Positions 24,355-34,179 of a DNA stretch of 48,951 bases are shown piece after piece (the stretch's first letter is position 1; every line of letters starts with the position of its first letter). The position numbers and the translations under genes are program-made. The notes under the pieces were generated by a model. That model searched no databases, was not told where the DNA came from, and saw only the letters and a program-made list of their open reading frames with translations. The stretch covers positions 1 through 48,951 of the forward strand of contig JAUVDV010000038.1 of NCBI GenBank assembly GCA_030595125.1, in the 5' to 3' direction. This stretch comes from Deltaproteobacteria bacterium. GTDB lineage: Bacteria > Myxococcota_A > Polyangia > JAAYKL01.

Positions 24355-27300
24355 ATGTCCATGAGAACAATGGTAATAGTAATTTCCGTGCTTTTCTGTG
24401 CGAGCTTTGCATCCGAGACACAAGCCCATGACTTTGTCCACAGTGATCCGGTGTGGGTTGTCGACGAAGGCGATTCGGTGTCCTGCCCTTCCGGGACACA
24501 AGCCATGCTGGAGCAGAGCGAGGGATCGGGATATGTGGACATCCAATATTCCGCGTGCGGCCATTTCGAACAGCAAGTATTCGTGGGCGATGATGAGTAT
24601 ACGCGTCTATTTGTTCCCGGCTTGGTTGAAACCGGTCTGGTAGGCGGCCCGTCTCTTCCGTCCATCGGAGTTCTCGTTGAGATACCTCGTGGTTCCGATC
24701 CGACAACAGCTGTTACGTATTCTCAATTCAGTTCTCTTACTTTGAGTTCACCTGTTTTCCCTCGACAACCGGATTTCTTCGAAACAGAACCCGAGCCTCC
24801 TTTCTACATTGATGAAGTTCTCTACGGAATAGACGACTTCACTCCTTTGGAGAATGCAGAACCGGGGGAGACCGGTTATGCGCGTGAAAAACGATTGGCC
24901 AACACGATCATCAAACCAGTTCAAAACAACCCGGTTACAGGCACGACAAGAATCTATTCTGACTTGGTTGTAAGAGTGGAGGTTTCTTCTATTGACCCGC
25001 CGTTGCCTCCGCCGCCGCCTTTTTCGAGTTCCGGTGCACAGTATCTGATCATTGTCGAGGACACCATATACAGTTCCTGCGACGTACTTGGAATGACAAA
25101 AAACCGATTGGATGTGTTTGCGGATTGGAAGATACAAAAAGGATATTCAACAGGGATAGTTTTGACATCTACCATTTCCGCCAGTTTTCCAGGCGACTTG
25201 AGTAATGCTATTCAAGATTATTTGATCGATGCCTACTCAAATTGGGATATAAAACCGGAGTATGTGCTCTTGGTGGGCGATCCCCCGGCAGTCCCAAGTT
25301 GGCATATAACAAGAACGATTAGTGGAGATACTCATCATTACTATTCAGATTTGATATATTCCCTTCTTGATGGTTCAGACACATTCCCAGATTTGTATCT
25401 TGGACGTTTGCCGGTGAGCAATGGGCTGGATTGTGGGGCAGCGATACAGAAGATTCTCAAATATGACCGTTCACCTGACACCAGTGGAACAGTGGGCAGC
25501 GAGTCATGGTACGATAGATCTCTCTTCATGAGCTTCTTTCAAGATGATCATAGGATTGTAATTGATAGCTCTGATTCGTGTGATGCTGATGCCGATTGCG
25601 GCCCAGCGTCCGTTTGCGCAAATGCAAATATTGTAAATTCTGGTGATAGTAGCCTTCACACTGAAGTAAAGGCATGTTCGTGTATAAACAATTTAGATTG
25701 CAACCCTCCATTCACCTGCAATGCAGTTGGCCTTGTGCAGGCATGTTTGCTACCGTGCATTTCAGACTGGGATTGCATAACCGGCTTGGGATGCATTAAT
25801 AACTTTTGCCAAAACCCATGGAACTGCAAGGCTGACAGGCCGTATTTGGATGTATTTGAAACGATTCATGACTATTTCGATGCGAACGCCAGAACTACAT
25901 ACACCGTTTTTTCCACCGATCATTATTCAGAAGGTGATTATTGGTGCAACAATCATCCATCAGGTAGCGTTGTTAACGATTACTACAGCACATGTTCAAA
26001 TGATTGGCATACGGTAGATGATAGGTATATCGGTTCGACTTTGCGGTACAATGACGATTCGGATTATATAATGTGGGACTTTATTGATGGTCAGCATGGC
26101 CAGCGAGATAAGATAGACGACTATTTGGAAATCGTAAATGTTGGATTTGCAGTCCACAGGGATCATGGGACAGGACACGTAGGCGGTACCACAACATGGT
26201 GGGATCAACCCCGTTATTCCATTAGCGATGCAAGCAATGTATTAAATAGTTATAAAACTCCTTTGTTGCTGAGTTTTGATTGCTCCACCGGAAAGTTCTA
26301 TTCATGGGATCCTGACAGCATCCCTCCTGGAGAGGCGCAGCATACTAGCATAATTGAGGCATTCATCAACAATCAGTATGGAGCGGTGGCGGCAATCGGT
26401 CCTACCTTCCCGACAAATGGCACCACAAACAATTTCATGCTTCACGGAGCAATATCCAGCCTTTGGCCTGGTTATAAAAACGCATTAGCATCATCGATCG
26501 ATAATCCCACAAAACGCCTTGGGCAACTTCTTCAAGACACCAAGGATTATTTGCTTATTTACCAGCCATTGTCAGTACATACTGATACTCACCGCGAAAT
26601 GTACCATCTCTTCGGCGACCCGGAAATGTATTACCGTCCGTCCAGACCGCTGAATCGAGACAGTGAATTTGTACACAACACAGATATTATGACCACCGGC
26701 CCAGGTATATTTACTATTGATTCGAATATTTCCGATCCTTCGGACATACAATACGCGCTTGCGTCTTTGAGCAGGGTAAACGATAGCGGCGAAATAGTAC
26801 AAGTGGGCACCGGTGAGTTTGGTAACGGTACCGCGGACATTTTTTTACCGCCGGTGACGGAGTCCGATGTCTGGAAGCTGACTATCACTCATTACAGCAT
26901 GACGCCATATGTGGTTGATATACCCGTATGCATTGTTGCGGGTGACTGTGATGACGACGGCGTGCCTGACTGGGCAGACAATTGCTTGACCGAACCCAAT
27001 AACAACCAGAATAATTGTGACGGTGATGAATACGGCAACGTATGCGACAATGATGTGTGCATATGGTTTGATAAGGTTTGGGATCAGCATATAACAGTGA
27101 AGAGTTCCGGTACAGGTCCCACCGGGACTACATTTCTATATGTTTGGACGCCTTCTTATATCAGGGTGGATTACCGCGCGTACGGCGCCGCGCTCGATGA
27201 GTACGGAGGCGTGGCATCGCCGGAGGCGCACTCAGTGCAGCTCAGGTGGTGTAGTTGCGAGTATAGCGCAGATGAGGATGAGTGCGAGGACGATTACTGC

Positions 27301-29943
27301 ACCAAAGGCGAACCGGGGAATAGTGTAATAACACATTACGGCCACGAAGACTGGCACCTGGTCTCCACTCAGCCTCCGCCGGGAATGCTCACGTTGTTGC
27401 CGCCCCCCGAACCCCCTCACTGCACCGGCGGGCTGGAGGACTACTATCCCTCAATGTCGTGCGACCGGGATTCCTCGTGGAGCACGTGGGGGCCGGACGA
27501 GGTGGCCACCAACAAATGCTCGTTCCACTGCAGTCCAGAAACAACGGTTTTCAAGAATCCCCAGAGTTCGGTAAGTCCGGTAACGCAGCAATCCCTATAC
27601 TGGAACTGGGACAAGGAGCTCTGGTGGCCGGTGATCGACTCGAGCAATTACAACGACTTCGTAGGTAAGCCCGAGGCCCTTAAAGACGAGCTGACGGGAG
27701 TTACGGATCAGTATAACCCCGAGGAGCCGGTCTGGGGGTTCCTCTGGCTCCGCCCGGAGGGGCCTGACGAGGGCGGGCGACTATGGGCGGACGACGGTGT
27801 CAACAAGTACGCCGAGTTCCATCTCGAACCCTGTCACATTGAAGAAGACTTCCACGGAGATGGTATCCAGCTTGACATTTGGTTCGATTGGCCGCCGATC
27901 ATTCTCTTTGACTCTCCCCCCCCCCCGCCTAACAATATGCCGGACCCGCGCGTGGATCCCACGATCGCTCAAGCTCTGCCCCATGTCGATACGGCCAGGT
28001 TCGGAATCGAACTGTTGTCGCCGGACGTGGGGGCCGAGGCCGGCGATTTCAAGTATGCGGACAACCTGGCAGGGTCGGACACGGCCATCGGCGGATTTAT
28101 GGTTTCCTTCATTAGCGGGTACAGTCTGGACACCGAGGTGATGGGGTACTCCACCGGCTCCTCGGCGGGCTCGGTGCCGTCAACCATCGGGTTCGCCTCC
28201 GCCATGTACGGCTGGACTGAAGACGTCGGGAGCGCGCACGGTCTGGCGGTGTTCGGCGGCCAATCGGCGAGTGGCGTAAAGGCGGGTAACATCTGGTTGG
28301 GTCAGTTCGGCGGGGTGAACGATAACGGTGTACCCTTCTTCAACTGGCACGACGCGACACCGTTGTCGGGTGAGATGCCGCCGCCCCGCACGGGGGCCGC
28401 GATGGTTTTCGACGAGAACAATAAGCGTCTTCTAATGTTCGGCGGAACCATGGAGCGGAATCAGGTCGCCGAGGACATCTGGGAGTACGATCTTGTCAAC
28501 GGGAATTGGAATCAACTCGACTACGGCTTCGTCGGCCTGACGGATTTTGCGGTCGTTCAGACGAAGAGCAGCGTCTACGTGGCCGGCGGTCGTGACGTGA
28601 ACGGCGGCATCAGCACGGCCGTCTATCGGATGAAACTGGAGACTCCCGTACCCGAGCTGATAGCCGACATGGCGAACGGGCCGGGCGAGAGAGAGCGAAT
28701 GACAATGGGATTCGACTCTTCGTTCGCGGGAGGCTTGATCTTCTTCGGAGGGGCGGATGCTTCCGGAACGGACAGGAACGATCTGTGGAAGTTCGACCTC
28801 CAAAACTCAGCATGGTCGCAGACGGTGTCAGACTGCGCGGACGAAACCTGCCCACAGCCCGGCGAACCCGCTTTTGTGATAACGGGTCGGGCCGGACGGA
28901 TAGCCGTTCATACGGTTATCGACGAGAACGGCGACAATGTGTTCAACCTGGACCAGAGCGGAGCGTGGACGGGAAACCGTTCGTCCGTTCCGCCGATGAC
29001 AGGCGCGATGGACTGCGACGGCGACGGCATAAGAGAGCAGGAAACGGCGCTGGCGTGCAGGAACTCGAACGAGTGGTATGCGGAGGTCGGGAAGATGCAA
29101 TGCGCGGAGCCGGGCGATAGCGATCTCCTGGAGTGCGGCGCGGAGGATCCGGAAGCTATGACGCTCTCCGGATCGTGGAGCCCGAGCGGCTGGGAGTGGA
29201 TAGTTGACCTGGCCGAGGGACCGGACGACTACACTTACGTGCTGACCGACGATACCCTGTACACCTTCGACACGCTCGACCTGTCGGGTGGACTGTATCC
29301 CATCGATTCGGATGAGCTTATCGTGCCGGGCTCGTGCTGGTTCTGCGGCGGGCCGGACTGGAGCTTCGACGTGGAGGTTCACGGGGACAACGCGTACGTG
29401 GCGTCGTGGAGCGGCGTGCACGTATTCGACCTTTCCGATCCGGAGGCGCCTGTCGAGGTGGGTCACTTCGCGAGCTACGCGCCGGTTAGAGATATGGCGT
29501 TCTTCCACGGGATCGCGTACCTGGCGGACGGCTTCGGTATTACGGTGGTGAGCGTGGTGGATCCCGTAGCGCCGATAGAGATAGAGAGGGTGCCGCTCGG
29601 AACGCCGGTGAAAGCCGTGGGAGTGAACGAGGAAGCGTTGAGGCTGATGGCGCTCACGCCGGGAAGCCTGCGCAAGTTGAGCATTGGCAGTAACCCGTTC
29701 AAGCCGACCGAAACGGGAAGCGTCGGCGTCGCCGGATGGTCCTTCTACGAAATGAAGGTAGAGGGCAGGTGGACCTACCTGAACGGAATCTGGACACAGA
29801 CCGTGCTCGACGAGGGCGCGGGCGGGCTCTCCATCCAGGGGACGCACGATCTTCGCGCCTGGGTCATGGGAAGGATCCTGCGAGAGGACCGAGCGCAGCG
29901 GGTCAGGTGGTTGTTCAACGAGTTCCAGGTGTGGGAGGAGTAG
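24355..29943 (+). CDS. Giant secreted gingipain-type (C25) cysteine peptidase with Kelch and LVIVD repeats
   Basis: 1862 residues from ATG 24355, followed by a signal peptide (ends ETQA). A propeptide-like region is next (LPSIGVLVEIPRG), then a C25 caspase-like fold: YLIIVEDTIYSSC, PEYVLLVGDPPAVPS, FPDLYLGRLPVSN. Catalytic candidates are His604 in HRDHGTG and Cys643 in LLSFDCSTGKF, 39 residues apart. A Cys-rich insert (about residues 405-495, repeats like CxxDADC) interrupts the catalytic domain. Beyond it are a TSP3-like motif (~862-902), Kelch-type repeats (~1340-1510, AAMVFDENNKRLLMFGG) and LVIVD-type repeats (~1670-1755). The first half is visibly more AT-rich than the second, suggesting a mosaic origin, and a run of 11 C sits at 27916-27926. 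Its substrate is unknown. Confidence 0.85.
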   Translation: MSMRTMVIVISVLFCASFASETQAHDFVHSDPVWVVDEGDSVSCPSGTQAMLEQSEGSGYVDIQYSACGHFEQQVFVGDDEYTRLFVPGLVETGLVGGPSLPSIGVLVEIPRGSDPTTAVTYSQFSSLTLSSPVFPRQPDFFETEPEPPFYIDEVLYGIDDFTPLENAEPGETGYAREKRLANTIIKPVQNNPVTGTTRIYSDLVVRVEVSSIDPPLPPPPPFSSSGAQYLIIVEDTIYSSCDVLGMTKNRLDVFADWKIQKGYSTGIVLTSTISASFPGDLSNAIQDYLIDAYSNWDIKPEYVLLVGDPPAVPSWHITRTISGDTHHYYSDLIYSLLDGSDTFPDLYLGRLPVSNGLDCGAAIQKILKYDRSPDTSGTVGSESWYDRSLFMSFFQDDHRIVIDSSDSCDADADCGPASVCANANIVNSGDSSLHTEVKACSCINNLDCNPPFTCNAVGLVQACLLPCISDWDCITGLGCINNFCQNPWNCKADRPYLDVFETIHDYFDANARTTYTVFSTDHYSEGDYWCNNHPSGSVVNDYYSTCSNDWHTVDDRYIGSTLRYNDDSDYIMWDFIDGQHGQRDKIDDYLEIVNVGFAVHRDHGTGHVGGTTTWWDQPRYSISDASNVLNSYKTPLLLSFDCSTGKFYSWDPDSIPPGEAQHTSIIEAFINNQYGAVAAIGPTFPTNGTTNNFMLHGAISSLWPGYKNALASSIDNPTKRLGQLLQDTKDYLLIYQPLSVHTDTHREMYHLFGDPEMYYRPSRPLNRDSEFVHNTDIMTTGPGIFTIDSNISDPSDIQYALASLSRVNDSGEIVQVGTGEFGNGTADIFLPPVTESDVWKLTITHYSMTPYVVDIPVCIVAGDCDDDGVPDWADNCLTEPNNNQNNCDGDEYGNVCDNDVCIWFDKVWDQHITVKSSGTGPTGTTFLYVWTPSYIRVDYRAYGAALDEYGGVASPEAHSVQLRWCSCEYSADEDECEDDYCTKGEPGNSVITHYGHEDWHLVSTQPPPGMLTLLPPPEPPHCTGGLEDYYPSMSCDRDSSWSTWGPDEVATNKCSFHCSPETTVFKNPQSSVSPVTQQSLYWNWDKELWWPVIDSSNYNDFVGKPEALKDELTGVTDQYNPEEPVWGFLWLRPEGPDEGGRLWADDGVNKYAEFHLEPCHIEEDFHGDGIQLDIWFDWPPIILFDSPPPPPNNMPDPRVDPTIAQALPHVDTARFGIELLSPDVGAEAGDFKYADNLAGSDTAIGGFMVSFISGYSLDTEVMGYSTGSSAGSVPSTIGFASAMYGWTEDVGSAHGLAVFGGQSASGVKAGNIWLGQFGGVNDNGVPFFNWHDATPLSGEMPPPRTGAAMVFDENNKRLLMFGGTMERNQVAEDIWEYDLVNGNWNQLDYGFVGLTDFAVVQTKSSVYVAGGRDVNGGISTAVYRMKLETPVPELIADMANGPGERERMTMGFDSSFAGGLIFFGGADASGTDRNDLWKFDLQNSAWSQTVSDCADETCPQPGEPAFVITGRAGRIAVHTVIDENGDNVFNLDQSGAWTGNRSSVPPMTGAMDCDGDGIREQETALACRNSNEWYAEVGKMQCAEPGDSDLLECGAEDPEAMTLSGSWSPSGWEWIVDLAEGPDDYTYVLTDDTLYTFDTLDLSGGLYPIDSDELIVPGSCWFCGGPDWSFDVEVHGDNAYVASWSGVHVFDLSDPEAPVEVGHFASYAPVRDMAFFHGIAYLADGFGITVVSVVDPVAPIEIERVPLGTPVKAVGVNEEALRLMALTPGSLRKLSIGSNPFKPTETGSVGVAGWSFYEMKVEGRWTYLNGIWTQTVLDEGAGGLSIQGTHDLRAWVMGRILREDRAQRVRWLFNEFQVWEE

Positions 29944-29947
29944 TGAA

Positions 29948-31210
29948 ATGAAACTCCTATTTATTATTCTGGCTCTTCTCCTCAACGGTTGCTCTGGCTG
30001 TTCTTCAAACAGCGCCGCGAAGGATGCCGGGTCCGATACGAACACGGGCGCCGATACGGATTCGGACGCGGATTCAGATACCGACACGGATTCGGACACC
30101 GATACCGATACGGATTCGGATACAGACACCGCCGGATTCGTAGCGGACGCGGGCCCTTGGGAATGGACGGACCTGCCCGTCGCCGGCGACTGCGGCCAGG
30201 TCGGCTGCAGACAGCTCACGTTCTCAGATGAGGTGAAAGTACTGGAGTGGGACGTTTGGGATGATTTGCTAACGTTCAAGGACGAAACTAAAAATACACT
30301 GGTTGTCAATCATCAACAGGAAAAACAGCTCGTGCTGCCGAATGTTTACCCGCATGTAGGAATAGGACCTTCCATGGGCTCAGCGAATTTCTTCCCAGCT
30401 ACAGTATTTGAACAAACTGTGTGCTACGGAAAGAAGGTATATGACAACCCAGATTTCGGCGATGTCATTTGTGCGGATCTAGAAGCAGAAATACAAACGT
30501 TGATTTACCATCGGATGGAAGAAGGTGGCTTATCTCCCAAACCCGCCAAGTACTCCGATCTCTATGGAACCCGTTTCGTCTCCATGGGCGGCTGTGGCGC
30601 CGAAATGGACTCGTGGCCTCTTTGCGTCTTCGACTTGGAGTTGCCGGGAGCCTTCGAGGAGATCGCCCCCCATTACTACGGCTTTTACAACAGCATCTGG
30701 GGCGATGTCGTCGTGTTCAATACAACAGACATGCTAAGCGACGAAATACGAGGCTACGATTTCTCGACGCAGCAGTTCATCGAGATTACCAACGATCCGC
30801 AGACACAGTTGTTCCCCAGAATTCACGGCGATCGCGTCGTCTACCAGGACCTTAAACTGGGCACCAGCGACAGCATGGGCGACTGGAATCACGCGGCGAT
30901 CTTCATGTACGAGATTTCTACAGGCACAACAACCCAGATCACCGATGGTACTTGTATAGCTTCCTACCCGGATGTTCATGATGACATAATCGTCTGGGCC
31001 GACTACCGCGACAGCACGAATTGCAACAACAAAAACAGTTTTATGGGCGTGCAGATCTGGGGCTACAACATAACCACATCCACCGAGTTCCAGATTACGA
31101 ACATCCTCAACCGCCCCAAGACCATGCCCCGCATCTGGGGCGACAAGGTCTTCGTCGACATGGCCAAGACAACGGGCGGCAACGCCATCTACATGTTCGA
31201 CCTTCCGTAA
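29948..31210 (+). CDS. Lipoprotein with Ser-Asp/Asp-Thr linker and TolB-like beta-propeller
   Basis: 420 residues. A signal peptide and lipobox (LLLNGC, Cys15) are followed by a ~40-residue acidic linker made of Asp-Ser-Asp-Thr units. The rest reads as beta-propeller blades of the TolB/periplasmic-repeat kind (ITNDPQTQLFPRIHGDRVVY, IWGYNITTSTEFQIT, RPKTMPRIWGDKVF), ending in a final strand. Several Cys may pair outside the cell. It starts four bases after the peptidase stop, so the two are one transcript and may interact at the surface. Confidence 0.75.
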   Translation: MKLLFIILALLLNGCSGCSSNSAAKDAGSDTNTGADTDSDADSDTDTDSDTDTDTDSDTDTAGFVADAGPWEWTDLPVAGDCGQVGCRQLTFSDEVKVLEWDVWDDLLTFKDETKNTLVVNHQQEKQLVLPNVYPHVGIGPSMGSANFFPATVFEQTVCYGKKVYDNPDFGDVICADLEAEIQTLIYHRMEEGGLSPKPAKYSDLYGTRFVSMGGCGAEMDSWPLCVFDLELPGAFEEIAPHYYGFYNSIWGDVVVFNTTDMLSDEIRGYDFSTQQFIEITNDPQTQLFPRIHGDRVVYQDLKLGTSDSMGDWNHAAIFMYEISTGTTTQITDGTCIASYPDVHDDIIVWADYRDSTNCNNKNSFMGVQIWGYNITTSTEFQITNILNRPKTMPRIWGDKVFVDMAKTTGGNAIYMFDLP

Positions 31211-31274
31211 GAATGAAAACCATTCAGCGTGTAAGCGCTGTTCCATTCAGGCGCGTTCTGGTAAGTTCTGCGCC

Positions 31275-31670
31275 ATGCAATGGCTTCATATCCTGTCGCT
31301 CGCTGCCATCTGGCTACGCAAGTACGCCGTGACCCTCGCACTCATTGTGACGCTGGTGGCGGCCATGGCGGGCGCGGCCCTCTTCGGCGCGGGTCCCATG
31401 CCGCAGCAGCCCCCGCAAGGCTACGTGGCGGAACGTGGGCGGGTTTCTCTCTCCTGGAGCAAGGGCACCCGCGAGGAGCCCATCACGCTGCAGATCTCCA
31501 TAGAAGATCCCGACTTCTTCAACCCCATTGTCGACAAGAAGATGAATACCAATTCACACAGCGTCACCAAGCTCGAACGCGGCGCAACCTATTACTGGCG
31601 CCTGATACAGGGCGGCAACGCGAGCCCCACTGCGCATTTCGAGGTGTCGAGGTACAATGCCAGGTTCTGA
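31275..31670 (+). CDS. Small membrane-anchored protein with beta-sandwich-like domain
   Basis: 131 residues: one N-terminal transmembrane helix (about residues 18-40, LALIVTLVAAMAGAALFGAG) and an exported domain of ~90 residues. The latter (RVSLSWSKGTREEPITLQISIED, then GATYYWRLIQGG) resembles a fibronectin type III or carbohydrate-binding beta sandwich. It overlaps the following gene by 14 bases, implying coupling. I do not recognise a specific family. Confidence 0.6.
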   Translation: MQWLHILSLAAIWLRKYAVTLALIVTLVAAMAGAALFGAGPMPQQPPQGYVAERGRVSLSWSKGTREEPITLQISIEDPDFFNPIVDKKMNTNSHSVTKLERGATYYWRLIQGGNASPTAHFEVSRYNARF

Positions 31671-34179
31671 AAATATCGCGATCGCGAGGTATGGAAAGAT
31701 CCGCCGTCTGAGAAGATGGATGGCCGCCGTGATCGGCTGTTACGGGCACTTGCTGCTCCCGGCGACCGCCTCCATTCTGACCCTTTGCTCCACCTGGATC
31801 ATCCTCGGACCGGTGCTCAACCGATCGGGCGACAACATCTACCACCTGGCTACCGAGTATGCTCTTCTCCACGGCATTCAATCGGGCGACAACCCACTGG
31901 GCCCCATCGGGATGGACTTCGGACAGCCCATACTCCGCTTCTACCAGGCGCTGTACTACCTGCAGAACGTGGCGCTCCATATAGTGACGCGATTGGACCT
32001 GATGTTCCTTCACAACCTCACAATCGTCGTCTGCTTCGCCCTGTCCCCGTTCTCGTACACCTACTTCCTGAGAAAACTCGGGCTCAATCGGTGGGCGGCG
32101 GGACTCGGCGGCATGCTGTCGATGATATCCGTGGCGGCTTTCGGCAACTCGTTCGAGGCCTACCACCAGGCCGGTATCGTGACCCAGTCAATGGGCGGCC
32201 TGTTCTTTCCGTGGTTTGCAGGCAACTTCATCGGCATGTTGCGAGGGGAGAACCGCGCCTCGTCCACAGCCATGCTCTTCGCCCTGGCATTTCTATCCCA
32301 CGCCATAATGTCCGTGTTCGCCGTTTTTGCCGGCGTGCTCTATTTTCTGGTTTCACAGGCGGGCCTGAAACACAACCTCAAGCGTCTTACGGTCTTTGCG
32401 CTCATCGGATCCGCTCTGGTCGCGTTCTGGGTCTTTCCCTTCATCGAGCACACCAACGAGAAGCGCGCCGTGCCGGATTCGGTCACCCGTGGCAAGGGCG
32501 TACACTGGTTCACCAGCGTCTCCACGTCCGAGATGAACATGATCCTCACGACGGGGCGCCTGCTCGACGACCCGCCGGTGAAAGGAGATGTCCGGGATTC
32601 GAACGACCGGTTCATGGACAAGATCAGCATCATCGGAACGCTCAAGACCAGGCCCAGGGCCTTCACCATCCTGACCGCCCTAGGCATCCTGGTCGCCCTC
32701 GGAGGGATCCGGCGAACGTCCAGGCGATTCCTCCTGGGGGGGTTTGCGTTCTCCCTGATGCTCTTCGCCGGGCCTGACGATTTCCGGTGGCTCGCGTATT
32801 TGCCGTTCATTAAACACATTCAGACTTTCCGGTGCACTTATCTCATCGAGTTCTTCGCGTTCGGTCTGTCGGCGGTGGGGCTGGAAGGTGTCCTGGGAAC
32901 CGCGTTCAACCTGGCCATTACGAGGCGAAGACGCCTCGTGGGCTACCCGTTGACCATTGTCTGGGCAGTGGTCGTCGCCGCAGTGATCGGCCTTATAGGA
33001 TCGGAGATCATCCTCCTGGGCCAGGCCCATCTGCGCGTGAGGGACCACAGATCACTGGATCGGATGGTGGACGCGTGCTCCTCGCTTCCCATGAGCGGAT
33101 ACCCGTACCGGATCTCTCCCAAGTACAAGGGTCGGTTCAAGATCCGTCACGGCTGGCTCTCCAAGTATATGTACCATCCGTATTGCACGCACTGGAAGGG
33201 AGTGGGACCGACCACTATCTACAACCTGTGCATGTCCCTGGGGGGGCCAAAGAGAAACGGCGCCCTTCACGCATTGGCCGGCATTCGATGGTTCACCGGA
33301 CACGGCGACAGGATGGATCCCCTGTTCAAGGCAAGGGACAAGAGCGGCACCCGGCTCTTTCACCATTTGCCCAACGGGAAGGACCGAAATAACCGGCCTT
33401 ACAGGAATCACCGCCTGCTCGATATGGGCCACGACCACTTCCTGCGCCCCCTCGCAGGAGTGCCCATGCCCGTGGTCTGCAACGACAAGCAATGGATCTG
33501 GCTGTCCAAGAGCTGGACGACCAGATACCGCAATCGATTATGGAACGAAAAGACTCCGATACCCATGCGCGTGCCGGCGGGTTCCCTCGGAGGCAGCGGC
33601 CTTCTAAGCGACGCCATGGCAGTCTTCTACATGGATCACGATGCAGTGGATCTCGACGAGGAGGCCCTCGCCGGTTTCACGGTAAAGGGGGGCATTGTGA
33701 TCTCCCCGGTGGACATCAAAGGGGTGGACGAAATCCTTCTGGAGCAGAGGAGCGCATGGGATCTCCTCCCCGAGAATATGAAACCGATAGTGGGCCTCAA
33801 CCGGGAGGAGGAACGCGAAGAGCTGGATCCGGGAATCGAGATCGCCGACATCGAAATGATCATGCCGAGGGGACCGACCTACCAGCATTTCGTTTTCGAC
33901 GTGGACAACATCGAACCCATCGTCGCGGTGCTGCCCATGGAGGAGGTTGACGGTTGGTCCGCCGTCCTCGACGAAAAGTCGATCCCCACCTTCGCAACGG
34001 GGCCGGACTTCGTCGGCGTGTACCTCCCACGGGGCGCCCACCGCCTGTCATTCATCTGGAAGATGCCCACGCGCCACTGGGTGATGGTCTTCGTCTCCCT
34101 TGCGACACTGCTGTTCGTCGCCGGCGTCTGGATCCACGCGTTTTGGAGACGCGCCACCGGCAGGAGAACCTTGTCATGA
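31657..34179 (+). CDS. Large multi-pass membrane protein, PTPS-related / GT-C-like
   Basis: 840 residues. The N-terminal ~430 residues hold about ten to twelve transmembrane helices, and a long exported C-terminal domain ends with one more helix near residue 815. The segment NRSGDNIYHLATEYALLHG, then GMDFGQPILRFYQALYYLQN, fits the integral-membrane 'PTPS-related' family and GT-C glycosyltransferases, which use polyprenyl-linked sugars and a periplasmic acidic residue. It is followed with a 4-base overlap by a second GT-C-like gene. A role in modifying surface glycans or the neighbouring secreted proteins is inference. Several ATGs are possible at the 5' end. Confidence 0.7.
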   Translation: MPGSENIAIARYGKIRRLRRWMAAVIGCYGHLLLPATASILTLCSTWIILGPVLNRSGDNIYHLATEYALLHGIQSGDNPLGPIGMDFGQPILRFYQALYYLQNVALHIVTRLDLMFLHNLTIVVCFALSPFSYTYFLRKLGLNRWAAGLGGMLSMISVAAFGNSFEAYHQAGIVTQSMGGLFFPWFAGNFIGMLRGENRASSTAMLFALAFLSHAIMSVFAVFAGVLYFLVSQAGLKHNLKRLTVFALIGSALVAFWVFPFIEHTNEKRAVPDSVTRGKGVHWFTSVSTSEMNMILTTGRLLDDPPVKGDVRDSNDRFMDKISIIGTLKTRPRAFTILTALGILVALGGIRRTSRRFLLGGFAFSLMLFAGPDDFRWLAYLPFIKHIQTFRCTYLIEFFAFGLSAVGLEGVLGTAFNLAITRRRRLVGYPLTIVWAVVVAAVIGLIGSEIILLGQAHLRVRDHRSLDRMVDACSSLPMSGYPYRISPKYKGRFKIRHGWLSKYMYHPYCTHWKGVGPTTIYNLCMSLGGPKRNGALHALAGIRWFTGHGDRMDPLFKARDKSGTRLFHHLPNGKDRNNRPYRNHRLLDMGHDHFLRPLAGVPMPVVCNDKQWIWLSKSWTTRYRNRLWNEKTPIPMRVPAGSLGGSGLLSDAMAVFYMDHDAVDLDEEALAGFTVKGGIVISPVDIKGVDEILLEQRSAWDLLPENMKPIVGLNREEEREELDPGIEIADIEMIMPRGPTYQHFVFDVDNIEPIVAVLPMEEVDGWSAVLDEKSIPTFATGPDFVGVYLPRGAHRLSFIWKMPTRHWVMVFVSLATLLFVAGVWIHAFWRRATGRRTLS

